A stretch of DNA of 31,891 nucleotides from CAWELS01 sp964468205 (GTDB lineage Bacteria > Acidobacteriota > Terriglobia > Bryobacterales > Bryobacteraceae). The stretch is from contig CAYXVG010000066.1 of assembly GCA_964468205.1 (NCBI GenBank), positions 1-31,891 of the forward strand, read 5' to 3'. Positions 1-9,388 of this stretch are shown here, piece after piece (the stretch's first letter is position 1; every line of letters starts with the position of its first letter). The position numbers and the translations under genes were made by a program. Under the pieces are notes generated by a model. The model was not told where the DNA came from. It made no database searches and was given only the letters and a program-made list of their open reading frames with translations.

Positions 1-37
1 TTCCTCGACTATTCTCCCTTCAATCCGCAATTCGAGG

Positions 38-595
38 TCAGTTGAACTTCCGCGACAGCGGCCGGGCTAAGGCCTGAAGATACTTAGGCAGTGTTCGAAT
101 TGCGTCCTCCTCGTAGGGCGCGAGCATTTGCTGAAAATAGGTGAATCGCCTGTCACCCCTAATGTGATGTCTGGAGCCGAGAAATTCCCGCAATCTGGCG
201 CGGGCCGAAGGAGGTATTGTCTCCCATTCCGGTTCAAACGGACCACCATCCCGAAGGAACGAGGAGCGCTCCAAACCTTCAATACGTTGCACAAAGTCCT
301 TGGAACTCACTGCCGGTTCCACACGGGGTAGAGAGGTGAACAACGCAGACTGAAGAACGTAATAGATGAGATGTTCCCACTCGCCCGCGGCCACTCGCTC
401 GCGCGTGTCTTGCTCGAGCCTGGTAATCCACCTCCGGAAACCTGCTTCATCGGACGGCAGGCCGGCTAAGCGAATCAGCGGCTCAGGCAGATCACTCCAT
501 TTGACTGCTCTCGCCACGGATCGGTCCGCGGCTCGGGCGGCGGAACCGAATGCCGCGAAGAGCGCCGTTAGAATTGTCCGGCGTTTCACTTTCAA
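38..595 (-). CDS. Exported protein of unknown function downstream of opcA
   Basis: I do not recognise the family. The 185-residue product begins with a basic KVKRR stretch and a short hydrophobic segment ending in an Ala-x-Ala cleavage site around residue 22 (AARA), so it is probably exported; the RR makes Tat export possible but not certain. The rest is soluble, rich in Trp, Arg and Glu, with no Cys and no obvious repeats or membrane segments. It lies 42 bp downstream of opcA on the same strand and may be the last gene of the zwf-opcA operon, although a metabolic link is not evident. The start is uncertain: the first codon is TTG at 595, a GTG follows two codons later, and neither has a clear Shine-Dalgarno sequence. 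Confidence 0.7.
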   Translation of the reverse strand: MKVKRRTILTALFAAFGSAARAADRSVARAVKWSDLPEPLIRLAGLPSDEAGFRRWITRLEQDTRERVAAGEWEHLIYYVLQSALFTSLPRVEPAVSSKDFVQRIEGLERSSFLRDGGPFEPEWETIPPSARARLREFLGSRHHIRGDRRFTYFQQMLAPYEEDAIRTLPKYLQALARPLSRKFN

Positions 596-637
596 TAGCC
601 GTTATACCAGTTAGGCCGACAAGACGAAACGAGTGCT

Positions 638-1648
638 TTACTCCTCCCGAAGAAACTCGCCGGCGCCATCGAGCGCGGCGTCGAAAACGGCGTCGCGGCC
701 TTCGATGGCGAGTTCTTCCCGGAGCAGGTCCACAGCGGTGAGTTCGTGAAAGACAGTCCGCTGTTGAAAATCGCCCAGCCGCACTTCGACCGACTCTCCT
801 TCCACCTGGGTTATGGTCAGTTCCTCCGCGGCGGCGCTGATCGCCGCCGCGGCCACTTCGCCGTCGGCTTGGCACGGCTCGCGATCGCCGGCCGAGACGA
901 GACGGTAGTCGATTTCGCCGCCGAGGGTGTTGCGCAGCCAGGCGGCGAGGTAGGCGGCGCGGAGCGGAGGGCGGTCACCGTAGTAGGTGACGGTGACGGA
1001 GGCGATTGCGCGAAGGAATCCGGCGCGTTCGGGGTTGGCGAATACCTGTGCGATGGTCTCGCGCCAGCGGGTGAGGCGGGTCCAGGAGAGATCAGCGACC
1101 AGGGTCCCGGCGTTTCTCCAGTCGAGCAACCGCCGCCGTGTTTTCGCCGGATCACCACAGCCGCCGGAATTGAGGATCACCTTGTCGGCGACCTCGAGTA
1201 ACGACTCGGCTCCGGGGACGTCGAGGAGCCCGGTCTCGCGGCGCCAGAGTATAGCCGGGAGGTCGGGAGCGCGCAAAGCGCGGAGCACCGGAAGCAGGTC
1301 ATCCAGAGCCGGCCGGGTTGTGGTGATGTCCACTTGCTCCACACAGATGTGCCGGCGCTGGCCGAATGGCATCCAGCACTGGGCTGAAACCTTGGCATCG
1401 AAAGAGCGCTCTTCGCCGGGGACCAGATGGACAACGACCATGCGGCCGGGAAACTCCTGCAGCAGTTGCACGTAGGCTTCGTCCTGCGTCGGATCGCCGC
1501 CTTCGGGGCGGGAAGTCAGAAGAAACATTGTCAACGCGCCGGCGCGCAGAACGCCCACCGAGCCGTCCGCTTGCGGTTCGCTACCGAGCCCCGCCCAGAG
1601 CTGATCCAGCTCTCGCAGAATCCGGCCGGTATGGATGGAGGCGGCCAT
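638..1648 (-). CDS. opcA: OpcA, glucose-6-phosphate dehydrogenase assembly/activator protein
   Basis: OpcA is a cytoplasmic partner of glucose-6-phosphate dehydrogenase that promotes its assembly or redox-dependent activity, best known from cyanobacteria and actinobacteria. The assignment rests on the overall pattern: a central segment ending in DLPAILWRR, a following region on lot/round-the-corner positions typical of the family, a length of about 336 residues, and direct coupling to zwf. The stop of zwf and the ATG here form TGATG (1646-1650), a one-base overlap typical of translational coupling. A GGAGG eight bases before this ATG supports 1648 over the adjacent GTG at 1651. Catalytic residues are not expected, since the protein is not itself an enzyme. 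The main uncertainty is the exact biochemical role outside cyanobacteria and actinobacteria. Confidence 0.88.
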   Translation of the reverse strand: MAASIHTGRILRELDQLWAGLGSEPQADGSVGVLRAGALTMFLLTSRPEGGDPTQDEAYVQLLQEFPGRMVVVHLVPGEERSFDAKVSAQCWMPFGQRRHICVEQVDITTTRPALDDLLPVLRALRAPDLPAILWRRETGLLDVPGAESLLEVADKVILNSGGCGDPAKTRRRLLDWRNAGTLVADLSWTRLTRWRETIAQVFANPERAGFLRAIASVTVTYYGDRPPLRAAYLAAWLRNTLGGEIDYRLVSAGDREPCQADGEVAAAAISAAAEELTITQVEGESVEVRLGDFQQRTVFHELTAVDLLREELAIEGRDAVFDAALDGAGEFLREE

Positions 1649-3177
1649 CACGGAGTCCTCCAGCGATGGCCGTTGCGGGCGAGCATGTCATCGGACTCCG
1701 CCGGCCCCCAAGTGCCGGCGGCATAGTTGGGGAAATCGAAGCGCTGGGACGCCCAATAGTCGAGCACCGGCTGGACGGCGGCCCAGCTTGCCTCGACCAT
1801 ATCCTGGCGGGTGTAGAGCGTCGGATCGCCGGCCATGGCGTCGAGCAGCAGCGTCTCGTAGGCGGTTGGAGCGCGAACGCCGAAGCTTGTGTTGTAGTTG
1901 AAATCCATGGAGACGGGACGTACCTTCATCCCGCTGCCGGGCCGTTTCGAGAAGAATCGCAGGGAGATGCCCTCTTCGGGTTGGATGCGCAGGATGAGCA
2001 GATTCGGGCGGCCCCACACACCGCCGCCGTCGTCGGTGGAGAAAAGAGCGTGGGGAGCGGGCCGGAACTGTATGGCGACATCGGTAACGCGCTTGGGCAG
2101 CCGCTTGCCGCTCCGCAGATAGAAGGGCACTCCCGCCCAACGCCAATTGCCGACCGAGAAATTCACCGCCGCATAGGTGTCCGTTTGCGCATCCGGGTCG
2201 ACGTCCTCTTCCTGGCGAAATCCCGGAATGTCCTTGCCTCCGATGCGGGCGGGACCGTACTGTCCGGCTACCGCGGAGGCGGCGATCTCTTCTTCGCGGA
2301 GACGGCGGATGGAGCGGAGGAGCTTGGCGCGCTCATCCCGCACGGCTTCGGCCTCGAATGTGGGCGGAGGCTCCATGGCGACGGTCGCCATCACCTGCAG
2401 CAGGTGATTCTGTATCATGTCCCGCAAAACGCCGGATTCCTGGTAGTAGCCGCCGCGGCCCTCGACTCCGATCGACTCGGCGGCGGTGATCTGAATGTTG
2501 TCAATATAGCGCCGGTTCCAGAGGGGCTCGAAGATGCCGTTGCCGAAGCGGAAAGCGAGGATGTTCTGGACAGTCTCCTTGCCGAGATAATGGTCAATGC
2601 GATAGATTTCCTTTTCCGGGAAATGCCGCTGCGCTTCCGCACCGAGTTCGCGGGCGCTGGCGAGGTCGTGCCCGAAGGGCTTCTCGACAACTACGCGCCG
2701 CCATCCGTCTCCCTTGGAGAGGCCGGCGGCGTCCAGCCCCTCGAAGGCGTCGCCGTAGAACCGCGGCGCGGTGGAGAGATAGAAGAGAGCATTTCCACCG
2801 GTCTTCCGTGAATCCGCGATCTCTTGAAGCCGGCCGGCGAGCGCTTCATAGAGCGCGGGATCTTTCAGGTTCCCCGCCACATAGAAGAGCGATTCCGAAA
2901 AATTCCTCCAGAGATCCTCGTCAAAGGGGGTATCGGGCAGGAACTCGCGAACGGAATCGTGCATCTTGTCACGAAACTGCTCGTCGGAGAGTTCGGTACG
3001 CGAATTCCCGACCACGGCGAATCCGGCTGGGAGGCGGCGCTCGTAGGCCAGCCGGAACAGGGCCGGCACCAGCTTGCGTTTTGCGAGGTCCCCGTTCGCG
3101 CCGAAGATCACCAGCGAACAGGGCGGCACCCGGCGCTCGAAGCGGAGCGGGTCCTCGAACGGATTTGTCCCTTCCAT
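1648..3177 (-). CDS. zwf: Glucose-6-phosphate 1-dehydrogenase
   Basis: Catalyses oxidation of glucose 6-phosphate to 6-phosphogluconolactone with NAD(P)+, the entry to the oxidative pentose-phosphate or Entner-Doudoroff routes. The 509-residue length is normal. The nucleotide-binding loop GANGDLAKRKL lies at residues 26-36, the EKPFG segment at 165-169, and the active-site signature RIDHYLGKE at 193-201, with the catalytic Asp195-His196 pair and substrate-binding Lys200. The C-terminal region contains the expected LRSGKRL substrate/cofactor-binding stretch. It is first in a minus-strand operon with opcA, which overlaps its stop codon. I see no strong ribosome-binding site before 3177, but the N-terminus aligns with the usual family start a few residues ahead of the Rossmann fold. 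No 6-phosphogluconate dehydrogenase or lactonase gene is in the window. Confidence 0.97.
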   Translation of the reverse strand: MEGTNPFEDPLRFERRVPPCSLVIFGANGDLAKRKLVPALFRLAYERRLPAGFAVVGNSRTELSDEQFRDKMHDSVREFLPDTPFDEDLWRNFSESLFYVAGNLKDPALYEALAGRLQEIADSRKTGGNALFYLSTAPRFYGDAFEGLDAAGLSKGDGWRRVVVEKPFGHDLASARELGAEAQRHFPEKEIYRIDHYLGKETVQNILAFRFGNGIFEPLWNRRYIDNIQITAAESIGVEGRGGYYQESGVLRDMIQNHLLQVMATVAMEPPPTFEAEAVRDERAKLLRSIRRLREEEIAASAVAGQYGPARIGGKDIPGFRQEEDVDPDAQTDTYAAVNFSVGNWRWAGVPFYLRSGKRLPKRVTDVAIQFRPAPHALFSTDDGGGVWGRPNLLILRIQPEEGISLRFFSKRPGSGMKVRPVSMDFNYNTSFGVRAPTAYETLLLDAMAGDPTLYTRQDMVEASWAAVQPVLDYWASQRFDFPNYAAGTWGPAESDDMLARNGHRWRTP

Positions 3178-3228
3178 CTGTTCACGGTAGCATGGGTCCC
3201 GGCCCAGCGATCGGAGCGGTAAACAAGT

Positions 3229-4473
3229 TTACTCCTGGTGGCGAAGGGCAACACATTCGCCCTCTTCAAGACCCGACTCGATGGCCGCGGAGATGTGATT
3301 CTTCAATGCGACCTCGACAGGGCGGCGCTCGAAGCCGCCGTCTCCGGCGACGAGAACGTAGCGTCTCCCGCTCTCGCCGAAGACCGCTTGGCGGGGGACG
3401 GTGACAGCGTTCTCGACGCGGTCCGTGACGATATCGGCAAAGACCGAGAGATCCGGATTCAGCGTGGAACCGCCGCTTTCGATATGAATTACCACCGGCA
3501 GGGTCCGGACGTAGTTGTTCCGCGCGCCGCCGCCCCTGGCCAGAGCGCCGATCGAGTGAACCCGGCCGGTGAAGGACCGCTCGGGATAGGCGTCCAGACC
3601 GATTCTCACCTTCTGGCCGACTCGTATCCTGCCTCCTTCGGACTGGTTGACTTCCGTCTCGATCCGCATCAGGCTCAGATCCATCACTTTCAGGAAGATC
3701 ATTCCAGGCCGCATCTGGTCTCCCTCCTGGACGATGCCGTATTCGCCGTCGCGAAAAACCTGCTGGCGAACGGCCATGCCGTCCATGGGAGACAGAATCG
3801 TGCACCGCTCAAGATCGCGCTGGAAGCGGGACAGCGAAAGATTGTGCTGCTCGGCGGAGATTTCGGAGATCCTCACATCGGCGGCGGTGGAAGTTTGGGT
3901 CCAACCGAGATCCTTCTGCTTTTGCCGGAATGACGCCGCGGACTCTTCGACGCCGAGCGCGAGCAGTTCGCGATCCACGATGGTTCGGATCTCCGCCGCC
4001 GCGGCTTCCACCTGCCACTTCTCGTACAGAGAGCGGGCGACCAGGACATCCTGCCTGAGATTCTCGATATCGATCACCGTCTCGGCCTTTCGTTTCCGGG
4101 TGGCCGCCAAAGCGTCCTCATAGTTTGCTTGGACGTCGTCAAGCAGGTCCTCAATCGAGCGGCTGTCGATTTCAGCGAGGATATCGCCTTTCTTCACCAT
4201 TTCACCGGATTCCCGCAGGTTGTAGAGCGTGATGCCACGAAAGCCGCCGCGCATCCGCGGCGCCGAGACGGCAGCGTAGTTCACGGCGGAGGTGGTTCCG
4301 GCGACGCGCACCACGCGTTCGAGATCCCCGGTGGATGCGATGACGGTTTCGATAGTCGGGCGGATCGCAGCTTCTCCGGCGTTTCCAGACCCGCGAGTCC
4401 ACATCGCTCCCACGATGATAGCGGCGGGAAGAGCTATCAGTAGGAGGTATTTCTGCTGTCGCTTTCTTCCCAT
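3229..4473 (-). CDS. HlyD/MacA-type efflux adaptor (membrane fusion protein)
   Basis: Periplasmic adaptor that links an inner-membrane transporter to an outer-membrane channel. From the start at 4473 (MGRKRQQKY) it has a basic N-terminus, one membrane segment at residues 9-24, a first lipoyl half around 60-105 (VKKGDILAEID), a long alpha-helical hairpin at about 105-220, the second lipoyl half (ILSPMDGMAVR, 226-236), then beta-barrel and membrane-proximal domains ending with AVTVPRQAVF. A longer frame runs to 4524, but its extra 17 residues are polar and precede the natural membrane anchor, so I prefer 4473. No ABC or RND transporter gene is adjacent, so it appears orphan; adaptors of this type often serve FtsX/MacB permeases encoded elsewhere. 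It is transcribed towards zwf, with 51 bp between them. Confidence 0.9.
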   Translation of the reverse strand: MGRKRQQKYLLLIALPAAIIVGAMWTRGSGNAGEAAIRPTIETVIASTGDLERVVRVAGTTSAVNYAAVSAPRMRGGFRGITLYNLRESGEMVKKGDILAEIDSRSIEDLLDDVQANYEDALAATRKRKAETVIDIENLRQDVLVARSLYEKWQVEAAAAEIRTIVDRELLALGVEESAASFRQKQKDLGWTQTSTAADVRISEISAEQHNLSLSRFQRDLERCTILSPMDGMAVRQQVFRDGEYGIVQEGDQMRPGMIFLKVMDLSLMRIETEVNQSEGGRIRVGQKVRIGLDAYPERSFTGRVHSIGALARGGGARNNYVRTLPVVIHIESGGSTLNPDLSVFADIVTDRVENAVTVPRQAVFGESGRRYVLVAGDGGFERRPVEVALKNHISAAIESGLEEGECVALRHQE

Positions 4474-4752
4474 GGTGATTCCAGGATGGTCGACACCCGT
4501 TCCTTCCTCAGAACCCTGTCCCATCTACTAGGACGAGGTTAATCGCGGGCAGGGTTAACTGCTGGGAGCGTAAATCGCCGCGGGCTGCGGCGGCGCAGGC
4601 GCGAGCGTTGTCCAACGTGGACTGAGCGGGCGGGTTGCGCCGCGCTTCCGAATCCAGCTACCATCAAGATACCTGCCGAGGGTGCGCCACTCAGCCAAGG
4701 ATGCTGCACACGGAATCGCTTGCAAGAACGCCCAAGGACTGTTCTTACGCGT

Positions 4753-5136
4753 ATGCCAAGACAGAACAAGAAAAAAATCGTCGCCGTGGTCGAAGATTTG
4801 ATGTTCACGGCAAAGATCAACGATGCCGCCAAGAAGGCGGGCTTACCGGTGGAGTTCGTCAAGTCCGAGGACGATGTACTCGAAAAGGCCCGGCAAGATC
4901 CTACCGCGATCATTCTGGATCTGAACTGCGGCGCTGTGAATCCCCTAAAAATGATCAGCCAGTTGAAGAATGACGGCGAGCTGAAGCGCATCAGTATTAT
5001 CGGCTTCCTTTCGCATGTTCAGGGAGAGCTCAAGAAGCAGGCTCACGACGCCGGCTGCGACATCGTGATGACGCGCTCCGCATTCTCACAGAACCTACCC
5101 ACCATTCTTAAGCGCCACGCGGATAGCGGATTCTGA
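4753..5136 (+). CDS. Small receiver-like (pseudo-receiver) domain protein
   Basis: A stand-alone 127-residue protein with the alternating beta/alpha pattern of a response-regulator receiver domain and no output domain. The acidic cluster is reduced to VVEDLMF near the N-terminus. The putative phospho-acceptor Asp is in ILDLN near residue 56, a Ser follows in GFLSH where Thr/Ser is expected, and the normally invariant Lys is replaced by Arg in VMTRSAF. It may therefore be a weakly or non-phosphorylated signalling adaptor; this is an inference from motif changes. ATG 4753 is chosen because it begins just before the first beta-strand (KKKIVAVVE). An in-frame TTG at 4720 would add 11 residues. 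It is divergent from the HlyD gene across about 280 bp, in which I see no clear regulatory element. Confidence 0.75.
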   Translation: MPRQNKKKIVAVVEDLMFTAKINDAAKKAGLPVEFVKSEDDVLEKARQDPTAIILDLNCGAVNPLKMISQLKNDGELKRISIIGFLSHVQGELKKQAHDAGCDIVMTRSAFSQNLPTILKRHADSGF

Positions 5137-5266
5137 GTCCGCCGCGATGGGCGGAAGGCGCACGCCGGCCGTGTCTATACCGGACAGCGAGGAGTTTGGA
5201 CCGCCTGGAGTGTGTGTGTTTCCGGCCGCCCGGAGTGGCAACCAATCTGCCCAGAATAGATCGCGT

Positions 5267-6805
5267 ATGCGATTTCTTGTGATTTTCCACGCGGCCGTAT
5301 TGGCAGTGTTCTCTCTGGCCACCACAAAGGCGCCCGCGCAAACACCCCCAACCGGAATCAAGGTGAAAGTGGTTGCGGACCCGATCGGGGAGGTAGATTT
5401 CGGGCAGCGGTTGCGGCGCTGGGATGGCTTCGGCGTCAACTATGTCGAGACGGCCCAAACCCGCGACTACGACGTCTGGAAACAGGAGTTTGGCGGCTTC
5501 AGCCTCTTGAGCGAGAGCGAGCGGGAGGAAATACTCGAACTGATCTTCGGCGCGGACGGACTGAAACCCGGCCTGACGAAGATGTTTCTCGATCCATGGC
5601 ACGAAGGGAAGACCCGGGCGGATAACGATAACGGCGATCCGTGGACGCTCAACCTCGAAGGTTACGATCACGAGCGCACGACCGAATGGATGCGGTACTT
5701 CAACCGCGAGGGTTTGCAGCGCATGCGGGAGTGGGGCGGGGACCTCACCATCCTGACGACGCTCTACGGTCCGCCGCCCTGGATGACCAGGCAGCTCTTC
5801 CTGCTGGGCCGCGACATCGACCCGGAGCTGAAGCTGGAGGTGGCCGAATACATGGTCTCCTGGGTGAAATTCCTACGGGAAAAGGAGGGCTTGCCGGTTC
5901 GTTACCTTTCCTTTCACAACGAGGGGGATGCATACTACCGGTGGCCGCGCGACGGTTCCAACCCGGGAGAGGACCACCGGGACTATAACGCTCTGTGGCG
6001 GCCTGATCTGGTGGTGGACTTTCTGAAGCTCGCGCGGCGGATGCTCGACCACAACGGGCTGAAGGACGTGGGTCTGACGCCCGGCGAGACGCAAACCTGG
6101 TCGCGCTTCGACGAATGGGGATATGCGCAAGCCATCGCCCAGGATGCCGAGGCGCTCGAACACCTGTCATTGATCACCGGGCACAGCTTCGCCGCCTGGC
6201 ACATCCCGAAGAGCGTCTACTATGGCGACTGGCGCTCCACCGGCATTGATCTGCTGCGCGAGCGAAAAGGCGGCGAGCTCCACGCCTGGGTCACGTCCAT
6301 GAGCTGGGGCGATATGGACGCGCAGTTCATCGACAACATCCGTCGCAACATCTATATCTCGAAGGTGAACGGCCTGATCCCCTGGGCGGTAACCAAACGG
6401 CCATCGCAGTGGATTGGCGGAGATCCGAACCCGGACGGCGCCTTTGAAATCTCCGAAGACGGGGGGTACCGGATATTGCCTGGCTATTACTTCTACAGGC
6501 TGGTTTCGCGCGCCGGGCAGCCGGGAATGGCGGTGGCGGCGGTTCGGTCCTACGATCCGGCGCTGGGACTGATCGCGTTCGCCTCAAACGGGACCCGGAA
6601 CCCGGACGCCTTCGTCGTGATCAACGTGAGCGAGGTGTCGAAGGAGACCCGGATCACGGTGAAGGGATCGCAGGCGCGCGAGTACAACGCGTTCCGTTCC
6701 TCGGCCAGCGAGCGCTACGAATCGCTGGGGCTCACCCGGCTGGCGGAGGGCGAGCTGTCTTATACCGCTCCGGCCGGATCGGTGACGGCTTTCCACGCCC
6801 GATAG
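5267..6805 (+). CDS. Exported GH30-like glycoside hydrolase, possible nucleophile loss
   Basis: A 512-residue secreted protein with a signal peptide at residues 1-25 (MRFLVIFHAA to APAQ). It is followed by a (beta/alpha)8-barrel with the WDGFGVNY opening and ending GLIPWAV, then a C-terminal beta domain ending in SYTAPAGSVTAFHA. This architecture matches glycoside hydrolase family 30, clan GH-A, which cleaves beta-linked glucosyl, xylosyl or galactosyl bonds. The acid/base Glu is likely E219 in LSFHNEGD. The strand that normally carries the nucleophile as W-x-T-E reads WVTSM here, placing Ser344 where Glu is expected, so activity may be altered or lost. An in-frame start at 5147 adds 40 residues before the signal peptide and is unlikely to be used. 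It probably acts on plant or microbial polysaccharides outside the cytoplasm. Confidence 0.85.
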   Translation: MRFLVIFHAAVLAVFSLATTKAPAQTPPTGIKVKVVADPIGEVDFGQRLRRWDGFGVNYVETAQTRDYDVWKQEFGGFSLLSESEREEILELIFGADGLKPGLTKMFLDPWHEGKTRADNDNGDPWTLNLEGYDHERTTEWMRYFNREGLQRMREWGGDLTILTTLYGPPPWMTRQLFLLGRDIDPELKLEVAEYMVSWVKFLREKEGLPVRYLSFHNEGDAYYRWPRDGSNPGEDHRDYNALWRPDLVVDFLKLARRMLDHNGLKDVGLTPGETQTWSRFDEWGYAQAIAQDAEALEHLSLITGHSFAAWHIPKSVYYGDWRSTGIDLLRERKGGELHAWVTSMSWGDMDAQFIDNIRRNIYISKVNGLIPWAVTKRPSQWIGGDPNPDGAFEISEDGGYRILPGYYFYRLVSRAGQPGMAVAAVRSYDPALGLIAFASNGTRNPDAFVVINVSEVSKETRITVKGSQAREYNAFRSSASERYESLGLTRLAEGELSYTAPAGSVTAFHAR

Positions 6806-6833
6806 CGGGAATCGCCGGAAGCGGACGGCACGT

Positions 6834-7097
6834 CCCAATTGCGGACAGTGCAGTGGCGATGTGGTGCGCATGGTGGCCGCCGACGGAATGCGAATGGTGG
6901 CTGCCGGGAATGGGTTGGTGGCCGCACTACCGGCGGCGCAACTTTTGTCGGGGTTTCTCGCTGGGATCGACGCGTGGGACGTCCCCACATTCGCGGGCGT
7001 CTGCCTGCTACTGGCGACCGTAGCGCTGGGAGCATGCTATTTTCCGGCCCGCCGCGCGGCAGCGGTCGATCCTGTGGTGGCGCCGAGGAACGAATGA
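6834..7097 (+). pseudogene. C-terminal remnant of a FtsX/MacB-like (ADOP-type) ABC permease
   Basis: The open frame reads GDVVRMV, then a hydrophobic segment, then DVPTFAGVCLLLATVALGACYFPARRAA and a terminal VDPVVAPRNE before the stop at 7095-7097. This is the typical last about 80 residues of acidobacterial duplicated orphan permeases and MacB-like FtsX proteins, which usually end ACYxPARRAxxVDPMxALRYE. The other 300-700 residues, including the periplasmic domain, are absent: the upstream 28 bp lead straight to the GH30 stop. It is a 5'-truncated gene rather than a small functional protein; an ORF from GTG 6861 could give a 78-residue peptide. Its presence indicates a past deletion or rearrangement between the glycosidase and trpD. 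Confidence 0.75.
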
Positions 7098-7148
7098 AGC
7101 TCGCTCTGGATTGCGGCCTGGCGTGCGGGGAGACGGCGCTTTCGGGCC

Positions 7149-8171
7149 TCAGCAGCGCTGGGAGAAGTCGGCAAGTTCCTCGGCTTTCCGTCTTGCGGCG
7201 CCGGAATCGATAGCGCCGGCGGCGAGATCGGCGCCTTCGAGGAAATCCGTCACCCGTCCGGAAGCAACCAGCGCGGCGGCGGCGTTGGCAATCACGATAT
7301 CCCGCCTGGGCCCGCTTTCTCCGCGCAGGATCGCCCAGGTGATCTCCGCGTTCTCTCCGGCGTCTCCGCCCCTTAGGTCTTCCAGGCGGGCCACGGGGAG
7401 GCCGAAGTCAGCCGGAGTAAGGTCCTGGTGCGCAATGGCGCCGGAATGGACGCTCAAGGAGAGGGTGGGGCCGGTGGTGGTGATCTCGTCCATACCGTCC
7501 ATACCGTGTACAACGATCGCCCGAACGGCGCCGAGCGAGGCCAGCACCTTGGCCAGCAGGTCAGCCGCCGCGGGAGAAGGAGCCCCCACGAGTTGCCGGG
7601 TAGCGCCGGCGGGATTCGTCAGCGGCCCGAGCAGGTTGAAGACCGTGCGCATCTTCAATTCCCGCCGCGCGGGCTGGGCATGCCGCATCGCCGGGTGCAG
7701 GATCGGAGCATAGAGGAACCCAATGCCGATCTCACGGATGGAGCGGCCCATTTGCTCCGGGTCTTCGATCAGCTTGATGCCGAGGGCTTCGAGCAAGTCG
7801 GCGGCTCCGCAGCGGCTCGAGATGGAGCGATTCCCGTGCTTGGCCACCTTCACTCCGGCTCCGGCGGCCACGAATGCCGCCGTGGTGGAGATGTTGAAGG
7901 TGGAGTGGCCGTCTCCTCCGGTGCCGACGATGTCGAGCAGCGGTTCACCGGCGATTCCCGCGTCCACGGGCGTCGCCTTTGCCCGCATGGCCCTGGCGAA
8001 GCCCAGAACCTCTTCGTCCGTCTCGCCCTTCATCCGCAGGGCGACCAGGAACGCGCCGATCTGGGTGGAAGACGCCTCGCCCTCCAGAATGGCGTTCATG
8101 GCACGCTCCGCATCCGCCGCGGCGAGATTCTCGCGGCTGGCGACCCGGTGGAGGAACGGCAGCAATGACAT
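7149..8171 (-). CDS. trpD: Anthranilate phosphoribosyltransferase
   Basis: Transfers the phosphoribosyl group of PRPP to anthranilate, the second step of tryptophan synthesis. The 340-residue length is normal. The PRPP-binding GTGGDGHSTFN loop lies at residues 83-93, the anthranilate/PRPP motif KHGNRSISS at 111-119, and the Mg-binding GMDEI segment further on in the C-terminal domain. The N-terminal helical domain (first 65 residues, including the MKGET turn) is also present. It stands alone here, with no trpE, trpG or trpC nearby, so the pathway genes are dispersed. It is divergent from sucC with only 59 bp between the two start codons, which must hold both promoters. Confidence 0.97.
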   Translation of the reverse strand: MSLLPFLHRVASRENLAAADAERAMNAILEGEASSTQIGAFLVALRMKGETDEEVLGFARAMRAKATPVDAGIAGEPLLDIVGTGGDGHSTFNISTTAAFVAAGAGVKVAKHGNRSISSRCGAADLLEALGIKLIEDPEQMGRSIREIGIGFLYAPILHPAMRHAQPARRELKMRTVFNLLGPLTNPAGATRQLVGAPSPAAADLLAKVLASLGAVRAIVVHGMDGMDEITTTGPTLSLSVHSGAIAHQDLTPADFGLPVARLEDLRGGDAGENAEITWAILRGESGPRRDIVIANAAAALVASGRVTDFLEGADLAAGAIDSGAARRKAEELADFSQRC

Positions 8172-8230
8172 GGTGTTATAGTGGATGGCTTAAAACTAAC
8201 TAGCAATCCTAACATAGGGACTACAACTCC

Positions 8231-9384
<1,154 letters not shown>

Positions 9385-9388
<4 letters not shown>

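Noticed and set aside
1366..2811. A 481-codon open frame on the plus strand opposite zwf and opcA
   Set aside because: It is the antisense shadow of zwf and opcA, which have complete family motifs; its own translation is Arg/Gly-rich with no recognisable domain.
6834..7097. A functional small membrane protein
   Set aside because: The sequence is only the tail of a large permease family and begins without a plausible N-terminus, so pseudogene is preferred.
8172..8230. Specific -35/-10 promoter boxes in the trpD/sucC intergenic region
   Set aside because: Candidates such as TAACAT and TATAAC lack a matching -35 at proper distance, so no promoter is listed.
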